A stretch of DNA of 64,000 nt from Ophiodon elongatus (GCA_016806645.1 JACSYO010002159.1:12046827-12110826), one strand, 5' to 3'; positions 11,936-24,895 are shown, counted from the first letter of the stretch. Program-made: numbers and translations. Notes: generated by a model from the sequence alone, not told the origin.

Positions 11936-13961
11936 TAAAATACAGTTTCAGAGGATTTATTTTTCTCCCACAATACTTCTTTACAATAAAGATCATCTGC
12001 AAAATGGCCACCTGCTAACTGAGAAGCAAGCACTTCATTTTCACTGTGAAAGATAACCGTATCCCGGTGTTGAGAGACCTGGTTATGCCCCCTGGAGTAC
12101 TCTAATAGAAACCAGGATACTGTGACATGTGGAAGTATCCTCTAGAGTCAGCTCACCATCAAAGGAGGTGACCTCTCCGTGTGACCTCCTCTGACAGATC
12201 GCTGACCGGGGGAGGCATCTTCAGCGAGAAGGCCGGTCACACGCAGTGAAACAGTTAACACCTAACGTTGTGCTAAATTTAGCTGCATCTGTTTAAGAAA
12301 GTTTTTTCTGTTTTTTTTCTCAGGTTTTTTCTCAGGTTTTTGCTCATAGTTATGAAAGTGAGAATGAAATGTTTCCACTTGTCTGGCAGTCTGTGGTGTG
12401 AATCGTGCATTGTATGTAACGTGACGTCTATTTCGGAAGTCTTAACTTCAGAGGCCAAAAACAGGCTCACAGTGTTATAATTAACTGTTAATAACTCAAA
12501 TATAATATCAAGACTTTTGTGGAGTCATCTGTTAATGCTGCGTTTGATAAAAACATGCAGTCTGATGGCTTTTTTTGCATTTCATCATCAATCATGTTTT
12601 GAATATGTCTTGCCTTTTTGTTTATTCTTTTACCATAATACGATCTAGCTGGTCATGCTTTGTTTTACAATCAGCTCCCAAGGTGTCAACTGGTTGACAA
12701 ATTATACCTTCCAGTGTTTGTGGGTCTGCCTGGTGTCTGAGCTGGTGACTCATTATGTATGTGAGCACAGGGGATTCCCAACAGTGCAGGCAAGAAGAAG
12801 AAAAAAAAGAAAAACCTTCCTTCACTCTGCAGCCTTGAGGGGATGTGCAGCTCAGTTAACGGCGGGCCAGTGGGGTCGGTTGTGGTGAGTAACAGGCAGT
12901 GAGCGAGAGAGAAAGAGAGAGAGGAGGGTGGGTGGTGATGGGCAGCTGTAGGGGTGAATAGTAGGCGAGGTGACAGCAATACAGAGTTAACAGTGAGAGC
13001 CAAGGGTTAGTGTTGAGCTAAATATCTGAGGCTGAACTACAGCTGGCTCTGGATGTGGAAACTGAAGAGAGTCCGAGTGTGCGAAACCAGATGCTGAAGC
13101 AAGGTTTCCCCTGACCATCACTAAGCAATGACACAGCAATTACAGCCCAAAATATACAGATTATAATGTATTTGAAAATAAAGTTGAAGAGAATATAGCA
13201 TTGCATTACTACTCAGTCAGTGAGCTCAGGAAAAAGAGTAGTCATACAGTGAAGTTACTACTCTGTATGAGCGCAGTATTGTGCTGTTGCATGGCAACCG
13301 TTTCCACAGAAATCTATGCTCAGAAACACTCCTCTTTGGTCTTCACATAACTGCAGCGGCATAAAAAATGGGCTGACTGCAGGAATACAAATGGTCTCAT
13401 GAACCATTTCAGCTTGCAGAGACTAAAGGGTTTACATTTTTTAAACATATATCCTGAGCAGCCGACACAGAAAATTGTGACAAGAGAGTTTATTTAGTTT
13501 ATTCAATTTCATATTGTAAACTGCATTACATACTACAGGTCACCAAAGGATGTAGGATGCTTATCTGAATATGTGCAAGGCTACTGTAGCTTCTATACAA
13601 CATGTCTTCAACTGATCAGATAATAGCAGAGTGCTCATTTATTGTCGGACTTGCAAATGCTAAGCTTTTCTCTCTACATGACATTATTCATACCTCTTTG
13701 ATGAAAATATATTTGAAAGAAAATGATACGTTGCTATCCTTTTTTTGGGGGAAATACGATAAATCACTTTATGCCAAGAGTGAGACGATATATAATATAT
13801 TATACCACTCTCGTGTTTAAAAGTGTTGTAGGTCATATCATCTAACTCTCAGCAACAATATTGTTAATCTTTCCCCAAATGAGCTATTCCTTTTAACGTT
13901 GTCATCATATCATTCTCACATATGTCTTGTGATAGTCTATATTTATGGACCAGTATGGGGT

Positions 13962-14487
13962 TTAAAGGGGACATATCAGGAAAAACTCACTTTTTTTAGT
14001 GCACATACATTTTGGTATCTAGAGTGCCAACCAACCCACAAAATGTGACATCATACAACCCAGTCTGTTTCTTGTGGGTTGGCTACATCAGAGAACATGA
14101 GATTCAAGAAGCTATTCACATTTCGATGGCCGAAGAGCAAAACCTCCTATCTGAAAAATGCACTTTTTTTGAGAATACTAAAACGATTTGGCTCTTCTTC
14201 CTCTATGTCACATACAGGCGCGGTAAAATATACCGCCCCCCATCTGAGTATCTCCACCCAGAGATTGAGAACTATACCTTTGTAAAGGAGCACATTGATT
14301 TTTCTCACAAGCCAATCAGAGCAGACTAGGCATTTTCTGGAGGGAGGCTCTAAAACGTTGCATTTCAGACAGAGGGACAAGTACATTCAGACAGTTTAAG
14401 AAAGATTATGTTTGTTTTTTTCTCACATTAAAGCATTTAAACATGTCCTAGTATAAACCTGAAATGAGCATATTATGTCCCCTCTAA
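13962..14487. repeat. Element with GGGGACATA inverted termini
   Basis: The left end reads AAAGGGGACATATCAGG. The right end reads CATATTATGTCCCCTCT, so the termini form an inverted repeat. The interior includes ATGGCCGAAGAGCAAAACCT, also found at 34190-34430, and a CAATCAGAGCAGACTAGGC stretch seen in fish repeats. The structure fits a non-autonomous DNA element. Open frames inside (for example 14012-14329) are not genes. Confidence 0.65.
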
Positions 14488-16295
14488 TTGAATCTGGTCT
14501 GCTGTACTTAGATTGTAAGTAACTGTGTTTCTTTGTGGTATTCTGTTACCAGTTCAAATCTTTGACCTCTATAGTTTAACCGCTCTTGTGTTCAACAACA
14601 TGTTTTCCACCCAAATGTTTCTTTACATTTCTATAATTGTGTTTTTCTCTTCACCTGCAGCCACACAGTATCATCTGCTGTTTTGTTTTAACAATACATC
14701 CAGTGCTTATCATCTCTGCTCAATGTTCTGTCTCAGACCTAAACAGATAATGTTCCTCCTACTTCACACACCTCCAGAGAAACCTTCAGGCCCCCTCTGC
14801 TTTGCAGCACGCTGAGTTTTCCTCATTAACACCTGCTTCTCCAAAAACTCAATGTGATAAAACTGATGTTTGTGCTGTCACGTCACGGACTGTAATCGTG
14901 TGGTAAGGACTGCCTGTGGCACTCAGGGATTTTAAATGTTGCAGCATCATAACTCTAACTCATTCTCAGACTAAAACATCTATTTTTTGCAGCACAATCA
15001 AAGAAGAGAAGAGAGCAGTGTTGGGATACAGTTTGCATTTGGATGAAATATCTAATTGGCAATGTCATATATATTTTTAGGATTTTTAGATTTTTTTTGC
15101 TATTTTATATTTTATTTTTTTAGCTTGTTGGCTTTGTGTCCGTTTTGAATTGTTACAAATATACCAATGGTTATATAATGTGTGTTATTCTTGGATGCTA
15201 TTTTTGAACATTGTTTTAAAGAAGAAGTTTGTCAGAGCAGTGTTCTTGGAGCAGGATGTGGCCCAGGGTCTTGCTCAAGGGCACTTTAGCGATTTGCTAT
15301 GAACAGGGGCTCAAGCTCAGGCATCCTGGTTTGTTGTAGGTCTCTTTACTTGTTACACAATGCTGCCATCTATTGGTCCTAAGAATGACGTGCGTTTGAT
15401 ACTGAAACAGGATTTTAAAAAAGGGCCTTAAAATTAAAACCAGGCTCCAGTTTGCTGGCATTAGAATGTGTTTTAGAGATGTGGCATTATCTGTGTCGCT
15501 GCAGAGAACCTAAAAGTATGACTTATTTAGGCATGAATAAGAATTTGCTAAATGCTATTATGGCGGAAATTTTAAAAGGGCTCAGACATAAAATACAGAA
15601 AGACAGTGCACTTGTAGACACAAGCACAAATATGGCTTTTACTGTAATCATTCAAAGTCATTGTTTAAAATAACAACTTTTATCTTTTTTCAACAATACA
15701 ATTATTATCTGAAACTGTAGGAAAATGTAAAAATATCTTCTTTGTAGAGCATATTTACATTTTTAACAACAGTCCAAAGCAAATACAGAATATCACATTC
15801 ATGAACAACATCAACCATGCCATCAGTAAGGACAAATAATGGAATAATGTCTACCTGATCCGAGAGTAAAAACCTCTCCCTCTGTGTGTGAGCTTTAGTC
15901 TTGCTTTGTTGACATAGTCGGTAAACACTGTTAGCTCTGTCAACACTGTAGTTTGCATTGTTAGTGCTATTAGCTGTGAGCCGCTAGCTCAGCCATCGCC
16001 ATGTTGAGAGCCTTAGGGAGGCAATAGAAATGCTCCAAATCTCCTATATATAACACCTATAGAGGGTCGGTAATGTTGAAAAACTACCAAGAGAATGCTA
16101 GATTTTTAAAGGACCCAACCAAAAACCCATCCCTGTGTTGCCAACTCTTTTCCAATCAAAGTAGCACTAGCTCCAAAATAACAAAATCTAACAAGAAAGT
16201 CGGCAACACTGACAGCCTCTCCCTTTAGGCCTCCCACCAAAACCACTCTTTACCATCCCTAGCTTTAATGTATCTATATATACATATTCATAATA

Positions 16296-16301
16296 TTTAA
16301 T
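16296..16301 (-). other. Candidate camkk1 polyadenylation signal (ATTAAA)
   Basis: The minus strand reads ATTAAA about 140 bases after the camkk1 stop. It is the commonest variant signal. A second ATTAAA lies further downstream at 16264-16269, so usage is uncertain. Confidence 0.35.
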
Positions 16302-16440
16302 ACATCCCACAATAATAAGTTTTATGCACTAAAGTGAGAGACTAATTTAAGCACAACAAGCATAAAGCAACAGCAAAAGCAAAACATTAGGTGCAATCAG
16401 GTCAGATACAAAACAATACATTTTCGGAACTCTTCTTTTT

Positions 16441-19400
16441 TTAATCTGTTAACTCTGTAAATGTTTCATCTTCATACAAGTCCTCCAACTCCTCTCTGCT
16501 CCCGTCTTTGCTGATTTTCCTGTGGGGCGACAAATGCTCAATCATGTTGTTGAAGGGGCTAAGTGAGATTGCAGTTGTTGATGATGATGATGATGAGGAG
16601 GAGGAGGAGAAGTAGGAGGAGGGGGAAGGTGAGGGGGGGGATAACACGAGACTAGAAATATCATAAAGTACTTGTCCTTCACAGCTCAGCTCATCAATTG
16701 TGTGTCCATTTATTTCAGGTACAACTCATGGTTGAGCATGTCTCTATCAAATGCTCTTAAAAGTTGAACAAACAACTGATGGGCTGTGCCATGTATCAGG
16801 CGTTCAAGCTCAACCTTTAATAAAATGTACCTCAAGGAAGGATGAAGGTGTGTCGAAGACCCCAATAAGCCCCAAGAGCCACTGCAAGAAGGAGATGTCA
16901 TGTAAAAGGCCAGAATTTACACTGTTAGTTTGCAACACAGTTAATGATAAACATATATTTTATTGTCGCAGGACTGTAGCAGTTTAAAAAGGCATAGTCA
17001 GATATTTTGGAAAATAAACGTATTCTCTTTTTGGCCGAGAGTTAGATGAGAAGATTGATTCCACTTATGTCTGAACAGCACATGTGAAGCTAGAGCTGTG
17101 TAGCTTAGCTTGGTATAAATACTTGAAACTGGGGGAATAGCTAGCTTCACTCCAAGTCCACCTACTTGCCCCTCTAAAGTTCTATACAAGTACAGTCCAT
17201 TTACACTTTAAATCGTGTTTGCTTAATCCGTACAAAACAAGTGTAGAAACAACATATTGTGGTGTTTACACAATTTTTTTTGGATGACATTAATCAAATG
17301 AGATACAATGTCCTGATAAGAGATCTTTGGAGGTGCCAACAGGCAGATTTTGCTACCTTTGGACAGAGCCAGGCTAGCTGTTCCCCCTGTTCCCAGTCTT
17401 TGTGCTAAGCTAAGCTAAGCTAAGCTAATTGGTTGCAGCTTCATATTTAAAGAAAAGAGAGGTATCAATCTCCTCAACTAACTCTCAGCATGCAAGTAAA
17501 TAAGTTAATTTCTCAAAGATGTCTATTCATCCAAGTTTCAGCTTTTGACATTTTGGACTAACTTTTTCTGATATTGACCTCATATGGATGACGAATGAGA
17601 CCCTAAGTCTTCACTATTACACATTAATACAATATTATAGAATAAATAATTATGGAAATAAATCGACAAAAGGCAGAGAAGCATTATATTACAATACATC
17701 ATTCCTCCAAGAAGATCAAATTAAAACACTTTGATCTTCTTCATTAAGCCAACTGTCGCACCAGACTACGCAGTTCAAATATTAATCATTGATTATAGCA
17801 TCCCTTTTAGTATTCAGGTGCTCAAATACAGTTTCAAGTTTTGTCCATCACACTGGCTGTTGTCTGAGATTTCACTATTTACATCTCACATGATCTCCAC
17901 AGATTTCACATGTGTGGGACACTGCAGTGCTGGGGCACTGGTGGGGGTGGGAGTGGTGCCTGAGTAACTGTGGAGGAGGATGCAGTTGTAGCTCCACATC
18001 TCTTCACATGGAGGTGTAATTAGCTGTGCCAGCACCCGCTCCACCCCCACCCTTCCCCAGCCGGGACTGGCTTGTTAATGCAAAACAAGCAGCACAGCCA
18101 TTACTGCTGCCGCAGGGGCTTCCATTTAGCTCATCAGGAGAGTACTAATGCTTTTATCTGCTTCAGTGTGCTGCTAATTTCAGGAGCAAAGCAAAACAAA
18201 TACAGTGTAAGAGCTAGTCAGCGTTCAAAGAATAACATTCTAAATATCACGGTTGATCTAATATATTTATTTCTACATGTTAAAGACACGCGTCACATGT
18301 AAAAGGTGTAACTGACTGATCTATTTTTATCCAAGCATCTGCTCGCTGCTTTGTTTTGTTCGAGGCCTAATCCCAGCAACCGCAGAGCTGGCAGTTTGGC
18401 AGAGCGGAGCAGGCAGGATTTGCAGAGTAGGCCACTTACGTAAGAAGACCTCCAGGGGCAGACATGGACCTCTCCGGCCGTCTGAGCAGACACTCAAAGG
18501 GATTACTGAAAGACCGCTTCCTCAGCATGGACTTCACCAGAATCTGCAGTGGGCATCACAAAGAGTAGCAGTATAAACACAAAACAGTTGCGTATCACAA
18601 GTGAAGTTAAAACACAAATTAGTATTTTGTTTTTATAGAAATCCTATTAATTTCACATCGTTAAAAAGGCAACACGATCAACTAAATGGCTTTTTGTGTC
18701 CTCCCATGTCTGTTATGTCTACATCTTGAGATATGAGTGCAAGAGTTTTGTAGATGTAAATGGTTTTCATATAAGTGAAGACCACCTTTAGGCACGTATA
18801 GAAGTCTTTGACTAAAGAGGAAACAACACACACACACATATATATATATATATATTTGGTCATTAAAGTCTTAAATAGTGTGCAGAGAGGGAGCGACGAG
18901 CGACTCACCACAGCGGAAAGACTAGGGATGAGTTTGACGCTGTTCTGCACCTCCTCCTCAGTGACCTCCACCGGTGTGCAGTGCTCTTCCTCCAGAGGAA
19001 GAGGGCTGGAGCCGTTCTCTGTCACCCACACATGGAGCTGTAACAACACAACAGCATCATTATGAAAAAGCAACACAAATTGATAGTGAACATAATGGTC
19101 TCTTATATAATACTAGTCAGATGTGGTCATTTTTCTTTTACGGTCACCTTAATCTCAGGAATGGTGATTCTTGTTTCAGGGTTTTTATCCAGCATCCTGT
19201 CGATGAGCTCCTTCAATTCGTTACTTATTAATGGTCTGTGAATAAAAAAATATATATATTTTACAGATAAATATGTTTTTGACAGTGGATCCTGATACAA
19301 CACCAGCTCAGGGGTTAAGCAACATGGAGCAGACAAAGTTGGATAAACCAGATTTTAAGTTTATAAAGTAAAATATAAAAAAAGCAAAGTGTAAACAAAG

Positions 19401-21793
19401 CGGTGCGGAGAGACTGCTGGCTGAGACAGGTGGAGGAAGGGCCTTTTGTAGGTGGATCGGATGCCACTGATTGGATAGGAAGAGTTAGCTGATTGTGAGC
19501 TTCCTGAGACAGTAAGGGAAGCCAGGTACACGGACACTACAAACGTCATAACATACCTGTTTCCTCCTGACACACGTGACTAAGAGGAACAAAGTGGAAT
19601 GAAGAGTTGAATGGACCTTTTTTACAGAAGACTTTTCTTCTTGTCAAAGACAGGTGTCACTAATGATATTATTTGCAGCAGAGCTTAGCAATCATGTCGG
19701 GAATGGAGCCAGCTTTTAATTATATTAATTCCACCTGTACAAAATGTCAGCAGTGAAGACCATCGGTGTGTCGGATTAAATTGGGAACGATAGAAAAACT
19801 AGCATCAACGGGCGTAACAATTTCTTCCAACTTGTTTTGGATAATAATTATATGTTACAGTGGCTATATCATCATGGGACAAAAAACAGAAATACAAAAT
19901 CAGTGATTAGAGGATAAAAACTGCCGGTGTGTTTGTTGCTTTCATTATAATTACCAATATCTCTCTTTTCCTATAACAAATGATCTGCTTATTTAAATGT
20001 CTCTGCAATTGAGAAAAAAAAGCTTGTCCGTAACGTTTAATATTCTCATCTACTGTAACACCTTTACAAAGTGTGATTGCAGTTGTATCAAAAGCAAAGT
20101 CACTAGCTGCCCTCTTAGGAAATACTACAGTAGTCTTGAACAATACTGATATTATATTGTAGCTATTGTAGACTATCCTATTACATAACAAGCCAGTTAG
20201 CCAATCTACTATCTAAAATGTTTTGAATGTTTACTTACGTCTCTGGAAACTCCACAAGTTTGTTCTTGATCTTGTTGTGCAGAGAGATGATGTTTTTGTC
20301 ATAAAAAGGGCACTGGAACAGGCAAAACAAAGGGAAATGATTAAAATGTTCAAACCAAATGTTGCACTGGCTTTTTATTCTATATGCTGTGAGCTTTCTT
20401 ACCTTCCCGAAGACAAAACAGTAGAGTGTGATTCCCATCGCCCATATGTCTAATCCCTGGTCAACAAACAGTAATTATCAAGGCTGTGTCGTTACTGAAA
20501 AGCTCTCAGTAGGGGCTTGGACATTTCTTCATCATTGCTCACAAAATTAAACACAGTGTGACAGGATGAGACACATCGAAAACAAATGTGATTCAGTGGC
20601 TTCCATCGTCTGTTTTCCAGTCGGCCAACGGGAGACGTTTTTTTCTCACCTTCCCGCTGAAGCTCTGCTCGTGTTCGATCATCATCTCGGGGGCCATGAA
20701 GGCCGGCGTCCCTTCCGTGCTCGACAGGAGGGCGTCCGTCCCCTCAAACTCGTTGCTCACACCAAAGTCTGCAATCTTGACGTGACCATCTTCCCCAAGC
20801 AGCAGGTTGGAGGGTTTGATGTCCCTGTGGATGATCTTGTGGTAGTGTACTGAACAATAAAGAAGTGAACATGTTGATTGTCAGATAAACAGCTCTATGG
20901 TCATTTTGTGTGTAATTGTCTCCGTATATCATTACAATTTAAATGACAAGCAGTTGTCTTTTAAATAAAATACCGGTGATATATATATTGAAATCATATT
21001 ACTTTTTCTTGAACAGTCGGCTACAGTATGTGCAATTTGTCCTGAATATTAGCTACATAAAGCAGTCAAAACGTCATCTACATTACAATTTTTAAATTAA
21101 TTTCAATTTCAGAATTCAAATTAAACAATTTACGGGAGCCCATGTAACTTTATTAATCTCAGTTTTTTAAGGGTAGAGGAAACAGTACTTTTAGCTTGTT
21201 TACGGCACCAAAGTTGGACATTTTCAGATGACTTTAACACATAAAAAAGCAACTACTGTATGTGTAAAATGAGTTTTTAAAAAGCAAAAGGTTGCAAGAT
21301 GTTTTGACTCTAATTCATCAATCTGTAAATTTACAGTATTCTATTCCCAGGACGACGTCTGTGAAGTAAAAGCGAGCCTGCTCCTCTGTGAAAGGGTCGT
21401 CTGTAGGCACCTCCATCACCGGGCTGACCGACACAAGAGGTGGAGAAAAGACGGACAAAGTAAATACGTATATTATATCTTATGGGACAATTTAAATGCC
21501 CAAACATACATGCACAAAAACATACCCCTTTGTCATCAAATCGAAGGCTTGAGGACAAATAATCAGAATTGAATGACTTCCCCATTTTATATTAACATAT
21601 AAGTAGTTAAATTAAATTTGTAGAACAGATAAATGAGTCCCTACCCATATGAAGTCCATCTTCATCAGGGTCATCAAGCACCTGCAAGACATGTGACATT
21701 CAGCGGCCTCATAGTCTGAACTGTTTTACTCAAATCTGTGTCAAGTAAATAATGTTATACTGTGTGGGTTTTAAATGTCCTACACCACCGATG

Positions 21794-21842
<49 letters not shown>

Positions 21843-22975
21843 CAATTATGCTGGCTGATTAGAGCTCTTCTCACACCACCTTCACCCTGAGCGCAGGCCT
21901 AGTTAGCGGCAGTAAATAGAAACACCTGTAGGGGTGTGCTTTAGGTGTAACTGTAGAAGAAGATTTCAATCCCAAAGTTTTTTCATTGGACCCTCAAACT
22001 GCACTATAATCAGTTTTCTTCCAGATATCAATTAAACATGCTATATGAATGCAGGATATGTGCATCAGGTGAGGACTGAGTCTTCTGACTGACCTCCACC
22101 AGTTTAACAACATTGTGATGGTCCAGTTTCTTCAGGATGGCGATCTCTTTGTACACCTTCTCCAGAGGAAACGCAGCATTTGATCCTTGAGGAGGCAGGC
22201 GGCCTGAAATTACATAGCAAAACATGTCACCAGCAACATGAAAGAATTATGAAAACTCATTAGACTGTTGTTAGAGATGGAGGTTTTCACTCACGCAAAA
22301 ATCCAAATTGCTTCATCAGCCTCTTCTTTGAAACCACTTTCATCGCCTTAAAGAAACGAGTTAAAGCAAATTATGTTAATGAACAACTGGCAAGTAAACA
22401 CTTACAATACCACAAATGCACAATTCATAAGCTTCAACTCACGTAGTACTGCTCAGAATCTTCATCATAAGCTAATTTTACCACTCCGTATGAACCCTAG
22501 GGTGTAAGAATAAGAAAGGTAAACAGCTTTATAAATCCTTTGTCATCACTTCTGTTTCACCTTGCTCTTTGGGTGACTATGTGCAACACTGTTTAATCAC
22601 CTTTCCAATCTCTTTCTTCAATTTATATTGGTTGAGCTGGACACAATCCTGCAGAAATAATAAAAAAAAAAAAAAAGGATTTAAACGGTAAAATATATCT
22701 TTAATAAAATGTTAAATAAAGTAAAAAATGTATTTCTGTAGTTCAAGTCTCCTCACTTCAGCATCTGTGATGGACACGCGTTTGGTCTCGATGGTGGGCT
22801 GTCGGGCTATGCGGCTCCCTCTCTCCTGCAGGGACATCTTCCTGCCGCCACTGGCTCTGCAGCCATTAGGTGGCGTTGTGCGGTTGGCGGTCACGTTCAT
22901 GGCTGCCACCAAGTCGGCCAGCTCGCCGTGGTGCTCCGAGTCCGGCTCTGTCTTGCAGACTGTGTCGGCACTCAT
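16441..22975 (-). CDS. camkk1: Calcium/calmodulin-dependent protein kinase kinase 1-like
   Basis: Fifteen coding exons, transcription order: 22757-22975, 22601-22648, 22443-22496, 22295-22346, 22094-22203, 21645-21681, 21526-21547, 21335-21423, 20650-20849, 20403-20456, 20239-20312, 19148-19235, 18909-19037, 18440-18543, 16441-16519. They join in frame to 452 aa. The start has an ACCACCATG context. Visible features: RKMSLQE with Ser48; kinase domain from about residue 81 with glycine loop GKGSYG (88-93), catalytic Lys110, HRD with Asp220, DFG at 238-240 and GTPAFMAPE (257-265); the Arg-Pro-rich insert typical of CaMKK is present but shortened; then the autoinhibitory/calmodulin-binding stretch ILVKSMLRKRSF (393-404) and RSMSAP (417-422). 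CaMKKs phosphorylate the activation loops of CaMKI, CaMKIV and AMPK in response to calcium. Kinase-domain residues mix CAMKK1-like and CAMKK2-like states, so the paralogue call is less sure than the family. Exon 7 is only 22 bases. The last exon is assigned by frame and splice match, not by strong similarity. Confidence 0.9.
16568..16640. repeat. GAT/GAG triplet low-complexity tract
   Basis: ATGATGATGATGATGAGGAG-type triplets on the plus strand, directly upstream of the last camkk1 exon on the minus strand. The opposite strand forms a pyrimidine-rich CTCCTC/CATCAT tract and poly-serine frame, probably intronic. Confidence 0.8.
16985..17525. repeat. Inverted pair of GCTAAGCTAA-type repeats in the last camkk1 intron
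   Basis: One copy runs on the minus strand at 16985-17180 and a second on the plus strand at about 17340-17525, separated by about 160 bases. Shared landmarks include GCTAGCTATTCCCCC / GCTAGCTGTTCCCCC, TTAGCTTGG / GCTAAGCTAA, CATCTAACTCTCGG / CAACTAACTCTCAG, and AATATCTGACTATGCC / AAGATGTCTATTCATCC. Both lie in the intron between coding exons 14 and 15 of camkk1, so the pre-mRNA could fold into a long imperfect hairpin. Confidence 0.65.
21796..21838. repeat. (CA)n microsatellite in camkk1 intron 5
   Basis: About 21 CA units between exon 6 (21645-21681) and exon 5 (22094-22203). Confidence 0.95.
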
Positions 22976-23053
22976 GGTGGTTAGTCCTCTTTCACTCACA
23001 GCTGACCGTCCCAGAGCAGGCGTGGTGAAATCACCAGAGGATGCATCGCTGCG
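22976..23053 (-). other. camkk1 5' untranslated part of exon with start codon
   Basis: The exon carrying the start codon extends upstream to an acceptor at CCTCACAG/CGCAGC (boundary 23053). The reading frame stays open through this segment. I prefer the ATG at 22975 for its near-perfect ACCACC context and because no in-frame upstream ATG exists before the acceptor. Confidence 0.55.
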
Positions 23054-23809
23054 CTGTGAGGTGTGGGGGCAGACAAACACTGCTGAGTGAAGCAAATCTG
23101 ACTTTCCTTTTGTTGAATTTGTTATGTGGGAACTCTCTGTGTTGTTGTACTAAAGTGCTTCTGGCAGACTCCAAAATCTCAAGCCTGAGAGTCACCAAAC
23201 AGCAAACTTTTTTTTATACAAGGAACCAAATTCCAATTTGCTCCTTGTTTGTCTTCTGGGATGGATTTTCTGACATCACAGATTTCAGATGCAGTGATTT
23301 TGAGCAGCTGACTTTTATATCTATCTCTCTCAAACAAGTTGAAAATCTGCATAGCCAAATACCATTTGGTACTCAAGTGATGTCACTTTAGTCAGCATCG
23401 TTTTGGGTGCAGAAAGAAGTGAGCTTGGCAAACCTCTGTAACTGCTCTTCATCTCTGCTTGAGGCTACAATCAAGGCTACAAAAAAAGACTATTTCTGGT
23501 TCTGCAGCATCGATTTTGATCACCTTTTAAAACCGCCCATTGTGAGTCTGATAAATGCTAAAGGGGTGCAATGCTAAACGGGTGGAGTACCCCTTTATTA
23601 AGAAAGTGGTTGGAAAGTGTGAAAAGTATAGTAGTTTATTTTGTAGTTAATGGGCTATAACAAGCAAATTAACTTGTTTTAATAGCACTTTAATATTTCA
23701 TAAGAACTAAAAGCTTCTCTGGACACCTTCACAGGTGTTTTTAATTAGGCTACTGTGTCTTATTAGACCTCTTGTTCAGCTGCAAAGTCAAGTGAAGAAC
23801 AGTGTGTGT

Positions 23810-23867
23810 ACACACAGACACACACACTCACACACACACACACACACACGCACACACGCACACACAC

Positions 23868-23903
<36 letters not shown>

Positions 23904-23910
23904 ACATACA
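23810..23910. repeat. Interrupted (CA)n microsatellite
   Basis: About 100 bases of CA units broken by single CG, TC and TA substitutions, in the presumed first intron of camkk1. Confidence 0.95.
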
Positions 23911-24895
23911 TAAATACACTTGAAAACAGGTCTAATCAGGCAACATAAGTGAAGACACCTGTGTAGGGTCTTTGACCTTTCACCCATAAGTTAGAAATGC
24001 CAAACTAACCTCAGAAATACAGTCAATACATTGTTTTAGCACCTTAAATGTATATAATAATCTTGTCTTACTTACGAGCAACATACAGAAGAAACTTATA
24101 GAAGGCCTTATATTCTAAACAACATTTCACACATTGTATTGAATGAGTAATGGACTTGTGCCTCAGAGTCTCAGTGGACCTATTTCACGGCATACATTTT
24201 GACTTGCCATTACAGGAAAAGCACGGGTGTTGCTAATAACATTAATGACCAAGATCCTGGAACTACTTTACCTACATGTTGTACGGTCGACACTTAATGA
24301 CATGTAATAAGCAAGTCTTGTGTTTTTTCCTGCTAAACCAAGCAAGATTTGACTTGTGGCTAGATAAATATCATTGATATCATTATACAGCTTTTTAATA
24401 TTCCTTAGAGTCTTTTGTCTCCCAAACTGCAGCTTGAAGCTTTATAACTGTCTGTTCTCTTGACCTCAGATTTGTTTAACAGATGACACAAGCCTCAAAT
24501 AAGAATTAAAGGTAACATCAGAAATATAGATCTCACCCCCTGACAACAGTCTAGCAGCAGATAAGAGTCAACTTGTTATGAGTACGACTCCCTGTTGACT
24601 AAAATACATTATGGAGAACTGAAAAGCTTCTTATGTAACGAGGTAGAAAGCTTTAACAGGCAAGAAAATGCATGCGTACACAACCCTTATACAAGACTGG
24701 TATAGTATGTGCATCTTTTTATTTATTTTTAAAGAAAATATGCCTTTGCAACATGTAAAGCCAGAAAACATTTAAATATAAATGAGCTACTGCCGGGCAA
24801 GGGAAGCCTGAAAGTCATCTGAATCCCCTCTAACACAAATAATGACGGTGATAAAATATGGGGTGAATTATTTGATTTACTCACACAGTGGAGGT

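Larger units (their letters stand above)
8503..16440. other. Gene-poor interval between ywhag and camkk1
   Basis: No exon with recognisable protein similarity on either strand. Contents are listed separately: an orphan promoter-like segment overlapping the left end, a MEF2/TATA-like site, a retrotransposon tail, a GCTAAGCTAA-type repeat, and a GGGGACATA-ended element. Short open frames here fall mostly in repeats and lack splice-consistent extension. Confidence 0.6.

Noticed and set aside
12655..12888. Plus-strand open frame rich in Lys/Arg at 12.7 kb
   Set aside because: It runs through an A-rich AGAAGAAGAAAA tract and has no similarity. A non-coding exon ending at GTGAGT near 12885 is possible but unsupported.
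14012..14329. 105-codon open frame in the ywhag-camkk1 interval
   Set aside because: It lies inside the GGGGACATA-ended repeat, and its sequence is shared with the 34.2-kb repeat.
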